A DNA stretch of 20,502 bases from a bacterium (lineage in GTDB: Bacteria > Patescibacteriota > Doudnabacteria > UBA920), in contig JAJYJE010000001.1 of the NCBI GenBank assembly GCA_021789715.1, forward strand, positions 1-20,502. Reading direction: 5' to 3'. Below the pieces are notes generated by a model. That model worked only from the letters and a program-made list of their open reading frames with translations, searched no databases and was not told where the DNA came from. Below, one piece after another: positions 13,206 through 20,502 of the stretch. Numbering within the stretch: the stretch's first letter is position 1; each line of letters begins with the position of its first letter. The position numbers and the translations under genes are program-made.

Positions 13206-13711
13206 TGCCTTTTAGAAAATTGCCGTTCGGCGACACTAAAATTTTTAACGTGGTAGTGGAAGTGCCGGCGGGCAGCCAGAAAAAATACGAATACGACCCG
13301 GCTTTGGGCGTGATGAAACTGGAAAAAGTCTTGTACGATAATGTTACTTTTCCGTTTAATTACGGGCATATTCCCCAGACCATAGCGCCCGATGACTACC
13401 CGCTTGATGTTTTTATTATCAGCACTTATCCGCTCCATACGGGAATCGTGGTGGAATGCCGTCCGGTAGGTTTGCTGGAGGTTACGGATCGCGGCAGGCG
13501 GGATAATAAAATTTTGGCCATACCCATAAGCGACCTTAGGCTGCGGGGCATCCAGGACGAGGGGGATTTGCCCCGGGAATATTTGGATAAAATCCGCGAA
13601 TTTTATGGAAAGCTGCCCGGCGCCTGGGACCATGAAATCAAGCTTTTGGGCATTAAGGACAAACAGGCGGCAGTAAAAGAGTTGTTGCGCACCTTGGAAT
13701 TCGGGGTGTAA
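13205..13711 (+). CDS. ppa: Family I inorganic pyrophosphatase, atypical active site
   Basis: A 168-residue soluble enzyme hydrolysing pyrophosphate to phosphate. Aligned by eye with the E. coli enzyme, Glu19, Lys27, Glu29, the NYG tyrosine and the TDRGRRDNK cluster (two Asp and one Lys) are kept. The metal-binding signature, normally D-G-D-P-x-D, reads Asp63-Asp64-Tyr65-Pro-Leu-Asp68. The position of E. coli Asp67 is therefore Tyr, and the Arg43 and Tyr51 positions look like Lys and Phe. The start at 13205 gives the usual short N-terminus; an ATG at 13157 would add 16 residues encoded by the hairpin. The gene is convergent with hppA. Confidence 0.9.
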   Translation: MPFRKLPFGDTKIFNVVVEVPAGSQKKYEYDPALGVMKLEKVLYDNVTFPFNYGHIPQTIAPDDYPLDVFIISTYPLHTGIVVECRPVGLLEVTDRGRRDNKILAIPISDLRLRGIQDEGDLPREYLDKIREFYGKLPGAWDHEIKLLGIKDKQAAVKELLRTLEFGV

Positions 13712-13735
13712 GTTAAGAAAATAAGTTACAGCAAT

Positions 13736-13768
13736 AAAAAGGCCGCCCCTGAATGGGGCGGTCTTTTT
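13736..13768. terminator. Bidirectional terminator between ppa and hppA
   Basis: A 9-bp stem (13741-13749 with 13755-13763, one G-T pair) with a 5-nt loop, five A before it and five T after. It serves both converging genes. Confidence 0.9.
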
Positions 13769-13783
13769 GCGGGAAAAGATCCG

Positions 13784-15814
13784 TTATGGCTTTAGGAATT
13801 TCACCAGCAGCAAGGCGACAATGTTGATTATTTTAATCATGGGGTTGATGGCGGGACCGGCCGTGTCTTTGTAAGGATCGCCAACCGTATCGCCGGTTAC
13901 GGCGGCCTTGTGGGCGTCGGAGCCCTTGCCGCCGAACGCGCCTTCCTCAATGTATTTTTTGGCGTTGTCCCAGGCCGCGCCTCCGGTAGTCATGGAAATA
14001 CCGACAAAAATTCCGGTAATAATAGTGCCGACCAGGAGTCCGCCCAGGGCGGCGGCGCCTAAAGTCAAGCCGACGATTATCGGCACAACCACGGGGATTA
14101 ACGCGGGAATAACCATTTGGCGCAAAGCGGCTTTGGTTACAATGTCGACCGCGCGGGAATAATCCGGTTTGGCCGTGCCTTCCATAATGCCTTTGATTTC
14201 CTTAAACTGGCGCCGGACTTCCATAACGACCGCTTTGGCGGCTTTGCCGACAGCGCTCATTGCGATGCTGGCAAAGAGATACGGCAGCAGGCCGCCAAGC
14301 AACAGCCCTACCAGTACTTTACTGTCGGACAAATCAAACACCGAAGAAATATTATTCGCGGTTAGTTCCTGGGTGTAAGCGGCAAACAAAACCATGGCAG
14401 CCAGGCCGGCCGAAGCAATGGCGTAGCCTTTGGTCACGGCTTTGGTAGTGTTGCCGACCGCGTCAAGCGGGTCGGTCACATCTCGCACGGATTTCGGTAA
14501 GCCGGAACTTTCCGCGATACCGCCGGCGTTGTCCGTGATCGGGCCAAACGCGTCAATCGCGACAATAATTCCGGTTAGCGACAGCATGGACGTTACCGCG
14601 AGCGCGATGCCGTAGAGGTTGGCCCAGTAATAAGCTAGCAGGATGGAAATGACAATTACAAGCACCGGCAAAGCGGTAGACTGCATGCCCACAGCCAAAC
14701 CTTGGATGATATTGGTGCCGTGGCCGGTCGTGGAAGCTTCGGCTATATTTTTAACCGGAGCGAACTTTTTGGCGGTATAGTACTCGGTAATCAGCACTAC
14801 GGCCGCGGTAACGGCTAGCCCGAGCAGAGCGCAGAGATAAAGGTTGATAATCGGCGGTACCGGCATGGTAAAACCGGTTAGGAACAGCTGGCCGCCCATG
14901 AGTTTGGCGGTAATCGGATAAAAGGCAACGGCGGAAAGCACGCCCGCTACGGCCAAACCTTTATACAACGCGCCCATAATGCTGTTGGAAGAGCCAAGCC
15001 GGACGAACCAGGTGCCTATGATAGTCGTAACAATAGATGCCGCGCCGATCATTAATGGATAAAGTATGGCATTCGCGTAACCTGGGAACAAGGTTGCGCC
15101 GAGCAAAATTACGGCTATGGAAGACACCACATACGTTTCGAACAAGTCGGCGGCCATGCCGGCGCAGTCGCCGACGTTATCGCCGACGTTATCGGCAATA
15201 AAACCGGCATTGCGCGGATCGTCTTCCGGAATGCCTGCTTCGATTTTGCCGACCATATCGGTGCCAACATCCGCGCCTTTGGTGAAGATGCCGCCGCCCA
15301 AGCGGGCAAAAACCGAAATCAGGGAAGCGCCGAACGCCAAACCGGCCAGCGCTCCAAGGTCGCGGGTCAGCATATAAAAAGCGGAAACGGCGAGCAGTCC
15401 CAAACCGGCAACGAACAAGCCGGTTACCGAGCCGCCCTGGAATGCCAGAGATAAGGCCGGCGCCAGACCTTTTTTGGCGGCTTCGGCCGTTCGCACATTG
15501 GCGCGGACGGAAATATTCATACCGACGAACCCGGCCACTGCGGACAGGACCGCGCCAATCACGAATCCGATCATAGTGTCGCCGGAGAAGCGGCCTAGCC
15601 ACATCAGGGCCAAAATAATCACGGCAACAATTGCCACGCTCCGGTACTGGCGGGACAGGTAGGCCTTGGCGCCTTCCTGGATGGCTCGGGCCATATCGAT
15701 CATTTTGCCTTCGCCTTCCGGAGCTTTGAGGATTTTAATAATTAAAAATACGCCGTATAAAAGGGCCAAAACAGCCGCTCCCAAGGCGTAAAGCAGGTAT
15801 ATGGTATCACTCAT
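13784..15814 (-). CDS. hppA: Membrane-bound proton-translocating pyrophosphatase, K+-independent type
   Basis: A 676-residue integral membrane pump with about 16 helices that couples pyrophosphate hydrolysis to ion export. The substrate site is intact: [55 protein letters not shown] and the C-terminal DNAKKYIE plus [18 protein letters not shown]. The segment [17 protein letters not shown] has Lys where K+-dependent enzymes have Ala, which by established family rules marks the K+-independent, proton-pumping class. It would let an organism with a thin respiratory set recover energy from biosynthetic pyrophosphate. The promoter is at 15857-15885, with a leader of about 36 nt and no Shine-Dalgarno seen. 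Confidence 0.96.
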   Translation of the reverse strand: MSDTIYLLYALGAAVLALLYGVFLIIKILKAPEGEGKMIDMARAIQEGAKAYLSRQYRSVAIVAVIILALMWLGRFSGDTMIGFVIGAVLSAVAGFVGMNISVRANVRTAEAAKKGLAPALSLAFQGGSVTGLFVAGLGLLAVSAFYMLTRDLGALAGLAFGASLISVFARLGGGIFTKGADVGTDMVGKIEAGIPEDDPRNAGFIADNVGDNVGDCAGMAADLFETYVVSSIAVILLGATLFPGYANAILYPLMIGAASIVTTIIGTWFVRLGSSNSIMGALYKGLAVAGVLSAVAFYPITAKLMGGQLFLTGFTMPVPPIINLYLCALLGLAVTAAVVLITEYYTAKKFAPVKNIAEASTTGHGTNIIQGLAVGMQSTALPVLVIVISILLAYYWANLYGIALAVTSMLSLTGIIVAIDAFGPITDNAGGIAESSGLPKSVRDVTDPLDAVGNTTKAVTKGYAIASAGLAAMVLFAAYTQELTANNISSVFDLSDSKVLVGLLLGGLLPYLFASIAMSAVGKAAKAVVMEVRRQFKEIKGIMEGTAKPDYSRAVDIVTKAALRQMVIPALIPVVVPIIVGLTLGAAALGGLLVGTIITGIFVGISMTTGGAAWDNAKKYIEEGAFGGKGSDAHKAAVTGDTVGDPYKDTAGPAINPMIKIINIVALLLVKFLKP

Positions 15815-15856
15815 AGTGATTTTGAACTCTGTACATGATTAATATTTTCTTGTAAA

Positions 15857-15885
15857 ATTATAGGGTAAATTCGTAAATTGAGCAA
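15857..15885 (-). promoter_or_regulatory. Promoter of hppA
   Basis: Minus strand: TTGCTC (15885-15880), a 17-bp spacer, consensus TATAAT (15862-15857). Expected start near 15850. Confidence 0.7.
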
Positions 15886-15991
15886 GCATATAATCCGTGT
15901 GATACCCATATACGGGCATTCCGCCGCCGGCGGACTAAGTTATACGGATCGGTATTATCAGTATTATCCTTGTATCGGTATCTTATAATTT

Positions 15992-16171
15992 ATGTTTAAA
16001 TTCAACACTCCCCGAACCTACGCTTTGGTTACGGGCATAATCCTGTTTTGCCTGGGATTTTTCGGTTTCGCGTTCCGCACAAACTTTAATCTGCCCGACA
16101 GTTGCTTGCTTGTGAGCCTGGTGTTGGGATTCTGGGGTATAGTGGTTGGGGCCGGCGCTTCTGATGTATGA
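15992..16171 (+). CDS. Small two-helix membrane protein, unknown
   Basis: A 59-residue reading frame beginning MFKFNTPRTY and ending VVGAGASDV. Two hydrophobic stretches (residues 10-28 and 38-56, each with a Cys near its end) are separated by the short polar turn FRTNFNLPDS. It is directly preceded by TATCTTATAAT (15979-15989); taking TATCTT as the -10 gives a leaderless start. I know no family for it. Bases 15815-15991 hold the hppA promoter and a small TCCGCC/GGCGGA hairpin and otherwise nothing I can name. Confidence 0.55.
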   Translation: MFKFNTPRTYALVTGIILFCLGFFGFAFRTNFNLPDSCLLVSLVLGFWGIVVGAGASDV

Positions 16172-16189
16172 AGTTTGTTTTTTAACCGG

Positions 16190-16762
16190 CTATCGGAATT
16201 CTACGGATTTAATAAGCGCGTTAAAGTCGTCGATCATCGCGGTGGACAGGCCGTTATCGAAAGTGAAATAATAGCCGCCGTGCGAGACGCCGTACAGCAG
16301 ATTGGAAACGTCCGTTGCCGGCTGGCCGCCGATGGTCGCTCTTACGCTCGGAAGCCCGCTAAGGCCGTAGTAGCTTTGGGAGCTTATGTAAATTTTCATA
16401 TTGTAGAATTTTTTGCCGGGATCGATTTCGATTGTGGTAAAGCCGTCGCTTGCCGGTTTGCCCTGGGAGATTTTCCATTCAGGCGCGTACTTAAAACTCA
16501 AGCCGTAGGCGCTGTCCGTGTATGTCTTCCAAGATGACGTGTCCACTGGCGTGACCGGAGGCAGAGGGCGTTCCGAAGCGTCTGCGGCGGGGATGATGCC
16601 GTAGCCGGCTTGTTTACCGTAGTATTTGGTCTGGTAGGCGCCGCCGGCGGATCGTTTTGCAGCCAGGTCGTTGCTAAGCATAACCGTTAAATAAGTTCCG
16701 ATAACGGCCGCGCAAAAGAGAAAAATAAAGCTTTTGGTTGGGGTGCTAAGATTTTTGAACAT
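16190..16762 (-). CDS. Membrane-anchored PsbP-like domain protein
   Basis: A 190-residue exported protein. A single membrane helix (about residues 10-30) is followed by a Tyr/Gly/Pro linker to about 75, then a PsbP-like fold starting at SSWKTYTDSAYGLSFKYAPEWKIS. The YGLSFKYxxxW motif and the final FNALIKSVEFR strand/helix are typical of this loosely defined group of extracytoplasmic proteins. The role is unknown. It has its own near-consensus promoter (16792-16820) and no clear ribosome binding site. Confidence 0.75.
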   Translation of the reverse strand: MFKNLSTPTKSFIFLFCAAVIGTYLTVMLSNDLAAKRSAGGAYQTKYYGKQAGYGIIPAADASERPLPPVTPVDTSSWKTYTDSAYGLSFKYAPEWKISQGKPASDGFTTIEIDPGKKFYNMKIYISSQSYYGLSGLPSVRATIGGQPATDVSNLLYGVSHGGYYFTFDNGLSTAMIDDFNALIKSVEFR

Positions 16763-16791
16763 TTTTGTGTCGAAAGTTTATCTTTGGTTTT

Positions 16792-16820
16792 AGTATACGA
16801 TAATCTTAATTGGGTGTCAA
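16792..16820 (-). promoter_or_regulatory. Near-consensus promoter of the PsbP-like gene
   Basis: Minus strand: consensus TTGACA (16820-16815), a 17-bp spacer and TATACT (16797-16792). It gives a leader of about 23 nt and is the strongest-looking promoter in the window. Confidence 0.75.
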
Positions 16821-16895
16821 AAATTTTACGGATTGAGGCTTTTTCCTAATGTGCGGCATCCGCAGCCCCGTACTTTTCGGTATCCCGCAGAACTG

Positions 16896-17072
16896 TTATT
16901 TAAATAGTTTGTCCAGTCCTGCCTGGTTGCCGCAATAATAAATGTGGGCCGTCAAGTTTGTGCAATAACCGGGGTTTTTTTGGACAAAGGAATATTTGGG
17001 CAGAAACCAATACAAAAAGGCCGCTGCAAAAATCAGGAGGCAATAAAATGTCCATTTTAGAGCGCGGAGCAT
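16896..17072 (-). CDS. Small membrane protein with paired-cysteine tail, unknown
   Basis: A 58-residue frame beginning MLRALKWTFYCLLIFAAAFL and ending QAGLDKLFK. Residues 7-24 form one membrane helix. The exposed tail has two cysteines nine residues apart (GYCTNLTAHIYYCGN), suggesting a disulfide outside the cell. Reading in this frame gives a helix plus a sensible tail, while the longer overlapping frame at 16900-17106 has no protein-like pattern. No family is recognised and no Shine-Dalgarno was seen. Confidence 0.5.
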   Translation of the reverse strand: MLRALKWTFYCLLIFAAAFLYWFLPKYSFVQKNPGYCTNLTAHIYYCGNQAGLDKLFK

Positions 17073-17119
17073 GGGTGAAAGGCGGTTTAGCTTTTGTTGG
17101 CGGCATTTAGGGGGTTTAT

Positions 17120-17173
17120 ATAACCTAGCCCGCAGCCGCTAATCGCCAGTTGCTAAATGCTGCCTGCTTGTAT
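17120..17173 (+). repeat. Dispersed intergenic repeat, copy B
   Basis: ATAACCTAG (17120-17128), then TGCTAAATGCTGCCTGCTT (17151-17169), matching copy A at 11472-11517 in order and orientation with a slightly different spacing. Confidence 0.45.
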
Positions 17174-17186
17174 ACTATCACAAAAC

Positions 17187-17215
17187 AAAAACTCCCGAAA
17201 ATGGCCGGGAGTTTT
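17187..17215 (-). terminator. Terminator of the electron-transfer operon
   Basis: ACTCCCG (17191-17197) pairs with CGGGAGT (17206-17212), with outer A/T pairs. On the minus strand it runs into TTTTTGTTTTG. It follows the SHOCT gene stop by 12 bases and may work in both directions. Confidence 0.85.
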
Positions 17216-17227
17216 ATGGCAGGTCTT

Positions 17228-17482
17228 TTAGGGAGCGGTTAGGTCTTTCTTTTTTTGCTCGTATTCTTCTTTGTTGATTTCGCCTTTAGCGTAGCGTTCA
17301 TTGAGAATATCCAACGCGGAATTGGGGTGCGGCACCGGTCCTGCCGGATGGCCGTAGTAATTATCTCTCTCCCAGCGGCGGTGCCTGCCAAGGCTGGAAA
17401 GTGCCAATATGACCAGGGCGATTATGATTATCCAAAAAATTATCATAAGCGGACCGCCCCAGCCGTAGTAATAATAGGGCAT
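17228..17482 (-). CDS. SHOCT-domain small membrane protein
   Basis: An 84-residue protein. A Tyr/Gly-rich start (MPYYYYGWGGP) leads into one membrane helix (about 12-30), a basic/polar linker, then a C-terminal SHOCT helix pair: ALDILNERYAKGEINKEEYEQKKKDL. SHOCT motifs are short oligomerisation or targeting modules at the ends of unrelated proteins. It is the last gene before the operon terminator, 62 bases after the reductase gene. A possible internal promoter (TATACA around 17517-17522) would allow separate expression. A link to electron transfer is positional only. Confidence 0.85.
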   Translation of the reverse strand: MPYYYYGWGGPLMIIFWIIIIALVILALSSLGRHRRWERDNYYGHPAGPVPHPNSALDILNERYAKGEINKEEYEQKKKDLTAP

Positions 17483-17544
17483 AAGATGGCGATTAATGGT
17501 GGGATGGGATATTATGTATAACGCTGTGAGCCGAATAAAATTAA

Positions 17545-19149
17545 TTAGGCCAGTCCCGGGAAAAAGTCGGTGATGATGCGCCTGCGCGGCACGCCGAGCC
17601 TGGCAAGGGCGTCGTGTACGCCGGTAACCATGGCGTGGGAGCCGGAAATGTAGAATGTGCGCGAGTCAAAATCCGGCACTACCGCGGCAATCATGTTGCT
17701 GTCGAGATAGCCCCGCTGGCCTTGCCAGTTGGCGGGGATGCCGTCGGGGTTGGTGAGCGTACAGACCGTTTTAATCCCCAAATTCCGGGCGGCGGCGGTC
17801 AAAACGTCAACATACACGATTTCTTCTGCCGCGCGGTTGGAGTAGAGGATAATGATGTCGCGCTTTTCGCCTTTATCGATTAAATATTTCAGCATGCTGC
17901 GGAACGGCGTTATGCCAATGCCGCCGGCGACAAATACCAATTTTTTTCTAGCGTCGCGCGGCAGGGTAAAATCGCCGGAAAGCTGGCCGGCGACAATCGT
18001 GTCGCCGATTTTCATATTTGCCAGCGCTTGCTTAAAGCTGCTGGGGTTGTGGTAAAATTTTATGCCAAGCAGCACGTCGGACTCCGTGGGCGAGTTTGCC
18101 AGAGTAAAGTAGCGGCGGTTGCCGCGGTTGTCCGGTTGTTTGTGCCCTAAAGTCCATTCCATGTACTGGCCCGGCCGGAATCTGAGCGGCCGGTCGCTTT
18201 CCAGGACAAAATCCATAACGCCGGCGCCGGACCGGATTTTTTGCTTGAGGCGCAAGGAGTGGCGGCCTTTGGGGCTTATGAGGTAAGAAAAGACATTGCC
18301 GGCCAGCAGCGCCAGTTCGGGCGTAAAATAAAACGAGCCGACATGGGTTTGCGGAGCGAACATCCAGCCGGCCAGCAGGCCGTAAGCCAGGCGGCCATCG
18401 CGCGTCGGCGGCATGGTTAAAGGCTCCGTGAGCATAATGGTGGAAAAGAATATGACTGGCGAGTCGAGCAGGGATTTTTGCAAAATGAATTGCGGCGCGC
18501 TTTTTTCCAAGGCGAACATTACGCCGTAAGCACCAATTAAAAACGCCAACACGGCGTCGAAGCGCTGGACTTTGCGGGTTATGAGCAGGCCGCCGATGAG
18601 CGTGAATATGAACATCGACGATGTTCCCACCCACCAGCTCGCGGATTGGTTTACCGTCAGCGCGGTGAGAGCCACGGCCAGAGCGGCCGGATTAAAAATG
18701 TGCTTGCCGCCGATATTTAAAATATATTTGCTGGCCATAGCCAGGACCGAAGCGGCAATCAGGAAGGAAAGGTTGGATGTTAAGGAACCGACGGGAGGCG
18801 AAATAATCAAAGCCAAAATAAGAGCAGTAATGTACGCGGATTCTACATTAGCCGGTACCCCAATGATTTTTGCGCAGATTATGTTAGCCAGCCAGGAGGC
18901 AAGAAACAGGACTAAAGTGGAAAAGACGAGCGAAACCGGGCTGTACGGCAGGATGCCGAGCGCTCCTAATACCGCGGCAATGAGCAGCAAAGCAATCAGC
19001 ACATACAGCACCAGCCGGTACATGGTGATGTTGTTTAACCAGTTGTCGATTTGCCGGCGGAAAAACGCAAAAATAACTATTACCGCGAGCAGCTCAATAC
19101 CGGCCGTGGTTGCAAAAAAGGAGATGAGGTTTCCCAGATAAGCGAGCAT
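17545..19149 (-). CDS. NqrB/RnfD-like membrane protein fused to ferredoxin-reductase domain
   Basis: A 534-residue fusion. Residues about 1-310 hold some ten membrane helices resembling NqrB/RnfD, including GGKHIFNPAALAVAL and IMLTEPLTMPPTRDG. Residues about 320-534 are a cytoplasmic FAD/NAD(P)H reductase: RFRPGQYMEW, the flavin motif RRYFTLANSP, the nucleotide-binding VFVAGGIGITPFRSM and a C-terminal YISGSHAMVTGVHDAL. No SGAT-type flavinylation site is seen in the membrane part. It would take electrons from NAD(P)H and pass them across the membrane to the FMN protein encoded upstream. The frame is open to a TTG at 19188 overlapping apbE; ATG 19149, 16 bases after the apbE stop, is preferred. 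Confidence 0.88.
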   Translation of the reverse strand: MLAYLGNLISFFATTAGIELLAVIVIFAFFRRQIDNWLNNITMYRLVLYVLIALLLIAAVLGALGILPYSPVSLVFSTLVLFLASWLANIICAKIIGVPANVESAYITALILALIISPPVGSLTSNLSFLIAASVLAMASKYILNIGGKHIFNPAALAVALTALTVNQSASWWVGTSSMFIFTLIGGLLITRKVQRFDAVLAFLIGAYGVMFALEKSAPQFILQKSLLDSPVIFFSTIMLTEPLTMPPTRDGRLAYGLLAGWMFAPQTHVGSFYFTPELALLAGNVFSYLISPKGRHSLRLKQKIRSGAGVMDFVLESDRPLRFRPGQYMEWTLGHKQPDNRGNRRYFTLANSPTESDVLLGIKFYHNPSSFKQALANMKIGDTIVAGQLSGDFTLPRDARKKLVFVAGGIGITPFRSMLKYLIDKGEKRDIIILYSNRAAEEIVYVDVLTAAARNLGIKTVCTLTNPDGIPANWQGQRGYLDSNMIAAVVPDFDSRTFYISGSHAMVTGVHDALARLGVPRRRIITDFFPGLA

Positions 19150-19165
19150 AATAAATTGGCCTAAT

Positions 19166-19909
19166 TTATACTTGAGTATATTTAGCAAATCCGGATGTCT
19201 GCGTAGCTATACCGTGCTTGTCTATCATGTAGCCTTCAAAGCCGCTTAGCCGCTCGATAAAGTTAATGCCCGCCCGGCCCATGGCAAAAGCGGCGGTGGC
19301 GAACCGGTCGGCTTCGTAGACGTTTGGCCCGATTAGGGTTAAGCTGACGATTTCGGTCAAGAGTCTTTTTGGTTGGTGGGGATTGTAAATATGCTGGCCG
19401 CGGATATAGGTGCCGCTCGTGGCAATACCCTGGCTAGTTAAATGGAGAACTTTGACGATTTTGTCCTGCTCGAACGGATGGCGAATGCCGACGCTCCAGA
19501 GGTTGCCCTCGCCATTTTTGCCGCTGACCTGGACATCGCCTCCGGCGTCAATAAAAAAGCGGTTGTAATTCCGCTCCTTCAGTAGCAACGCCGCTTTGTA
19601 AATCGCCCATCCTTTAACCAGTCCCGAAGGGTCATAGAGTCCTTGGGGCGTGATAATATCAAAGTAGCCTTCGGTTTCCAGTTTGGTCTGTTTGGATAAA
19701 TCAAAGACCTCTTTCATTTCCGGACTGAATTCTTCCCAGGAAATTTCACCGCGATTGATGCGGCTGATCTCGCTTTCGTCCTTGTAGGTGCTGAAGGTTT
19801 CGTCCACGTGGCGGAAATAATCAAAAACCTCCTTAAGCGGAGTTTCGTTTGTGGAGCCGACCACTTCCACTGTGATAGGCATGCCCATAATCAACTCAGT
19901 GGATTTCAT
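19166..19909 (-). CDS. apbE: ApbE-family FAD:protein FMN transferase
   Basis: A 247-residue enzyme that moves FMN from FAD onto a Thr or Ser of a target protein. Family marks are MGMPITVEV at the N-terminus, DPSGLVKGWAIY, DAGGDVQVSG, GIATSGTYIRGQHIYNPHQ and the metal-site segment ADRFATAAFAMG. The likely target, with the DIVSGAT motif, is encoded just upstream. No signal peptide or lipobox is present, and an in-frame stop about ten codons upstream excludes a longer start, so this copy appears cytoplasmic, unlike most bacterial ApbE lipoproteins. Confidence 0.92.
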   Translation of the reverse strand: MKSTELIMGMPITVEVVGSTNETPLKEVFDYFRHVDETFSTYKDESEISRINRGEISWEEFSPEMKEVFDLSKQTKLETEGYFDIITPQGLYDPSGLVKGWAIYKAALLLKERNYNRFFIDAGGDVQVSGKNGEGNLWSVGIRHPFEQDKIVKVLHLTSQGIATSGTYIRGQHIYNPHQPKRLLTEIVSLTLIGPNVYEADRFATAAFAMGRAGINFIERLSGFEGYMIDKHGIATQTSGFAKYTQV

Positions 19910-19998
19910 GGAGTGTATAGGGATAATGGTTGTAGGTTATGGAAACCAGAAAGTTATTAGAAGAAAGGCGCACGGCTTCTATAACCAATATCTGGCAT

Positions 19999-20502
19999 TT
20001 AATTTTTTGCCTGTAATAGCGCTGCTGCGAGTGATTGTTGGAATGCCGTGCTGGTCTGGGTGGCGCCGGAGACAATGTCCACGTTGGCGCTTTGGGCGGC
20101 AATGGCTTCTTGGATTAATGTTGGCATGGCCTGGGAGTTGATGTAGCGGGATGTGCCGCGGTCTTGCGGATAGTCCAAGAATTCTACATTAGCCAATTTC
20201 CCGCCGGAAATTATGGCTTTGACCTGGACATTGCCAAAGTAAGCGTCCGTTACTGGTCCGAGGTAGCCGCCATCCTTATATTGGCCGGCGGGTTTGGGCG
20301 CCGGCGGAGGGGTTTGCCTGGTTTGGGCAACCGGCGTGGTTTTGGCCTGAGCGGGTGCGGCGGGGGCTGGTTTGGGCGCCGGAGCGGCCTTGGCCGGAGC
20401 ATTGTCTTCAGTTTCCCCGGAATCCTCTTTGGCAGGATTGGTCTCGGCAAATCCCGCGCCCCGAGGATCGGTTTCGTTTGCCGGACTGGGCAAAAGGGAG
20501 AT
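19999..20502 (-). CDS. FMN-binding domain protein with flavinylation motif, N-terminus outside the window
   Basis: The frame is open to the right edge, with visible residues beginning I-S-L-L-P-S-P-A-N, so any signal peptide or anchor lies mostly beyond the window. An acidic then Ala/Pro/Lys-rich linker (about 55 residues, PAPKPAPAAPAQ and similar) leads to a single FMN-binding domain of about 90 residues from GQYKDGGYLG to the stop. DIVSGATQTS matches the ApbE target pattern Dxx(S/T)GA(T/S); the acceptor Thr codon is at 20061-20059. The domain is of the NqrC/RnfG type. The long linker suggests the flavin is held away from the membrane on the cell surface. Confidence 0.88.
   Translation of the reverse strand: MSLLPSPANETDPRGAGFAETNPAKEDSGETEDNAPAKAAPAPKPAPAAPAQAKTTPVAQTRQTPPPAPKPAGQYKDGGYLGPVTDAYFGNVQVKAIISGGKLANVEFLDYPQDRGTSRYINSQAMPTLIQEAIAAQSANVDIVSGATQTSTAFQQSLAAALLQAKN

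Noticed and set aside
16900..17106. 68-residue minus-strand reading frame
   Set aside because: It has no coherent helix or motif pattern and overlaps the 58-residue frame at 16896-17072, which reads as a membrane protein.

Overview
The window looks like a piece of a small-genome bacterium of the Candidate Phyla Radiation (Patescibacteria). This is an inference from gene content and style, with no marker gene to prove it. The supporting signs are short intergenic gaps, a mosaic of unrelated single genes, and a stand-alone PaaX/Cas2-like protein. Others are an extracytoplasmic bactofilin-like protein with a membrane tail, CAP and PsbP-like surface proteins, and a small membrane-anchored domain with a YPxxC-type motif. 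Several genes appear to be transcribed as leaderless mRNAs from extended -10 promoters. No rRNA, tRNA, CRISPR array or transposase was found.

Layout. 1-1533: end of an upstream transcription unit (terminator), a DUF2231 membrane protein and an HD phosphohydrolase read from back-to-back promoters, then a small basic orphan gene with its own promoter, ribosome binding site and terminator. 1739-4600: hisS, a Nudix hydrolase, a glycerophosphodiester phosphodiesterase and a tiny Cys-containing membrane protein. 4644-5632: an EVE-domain gene translationally coupled (ATGA overlap) to an HD-domain gene. 5654-6293: a PaaX/Cas2-like regulator gene between two 34-bp perfect palindromes that share a core; it is AT-richer than its neighbours. 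6303-11938: mostly envelope functions (CAP protein, soluble flavin reductase, bactofilin-like protein, YbaB, D-Ala-D-Ala carboxypeptidase, DsbA-like oxidoreductase, half-size EamA transporter). 12005-15814: mnmA, soluble pyrophosphatase and, tail to tail with it, a K+-independent type H+-pumping membrane pyrophosphatase. 15992-17072: two very small membrane proteins and a PsbP-like anchored protein. 17228-20502 (minus strand): a flavin-based electron-export operon.

The minus-strand operon is the clearest multi-gene system. An extracytoplasmic FMN-binding protein carries the flavinylation motif DIVSGAT. ApbE is the enzyme that attaches FMN to that motif. A fusion of an NqrB/RnfD-like membrane domain to an FAD/NAD(P)H ferredoxin-reductase domain follows, then a SHOCT membrane protein. 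Together they would move electrons from NAD(P)H through the membrane to a flavin on the outside. The most unusual structure is the palindrome-PaaX-palindrome unit. The two palindromes differ at four positions per arm, and each difference is matched on the opposite arm, so symmetry has been kept while sequence changed. The left palindrome overlaps the regulator's own promoter, suggesting autoregulation, and the right one ends 9 bp before the CAP gene.
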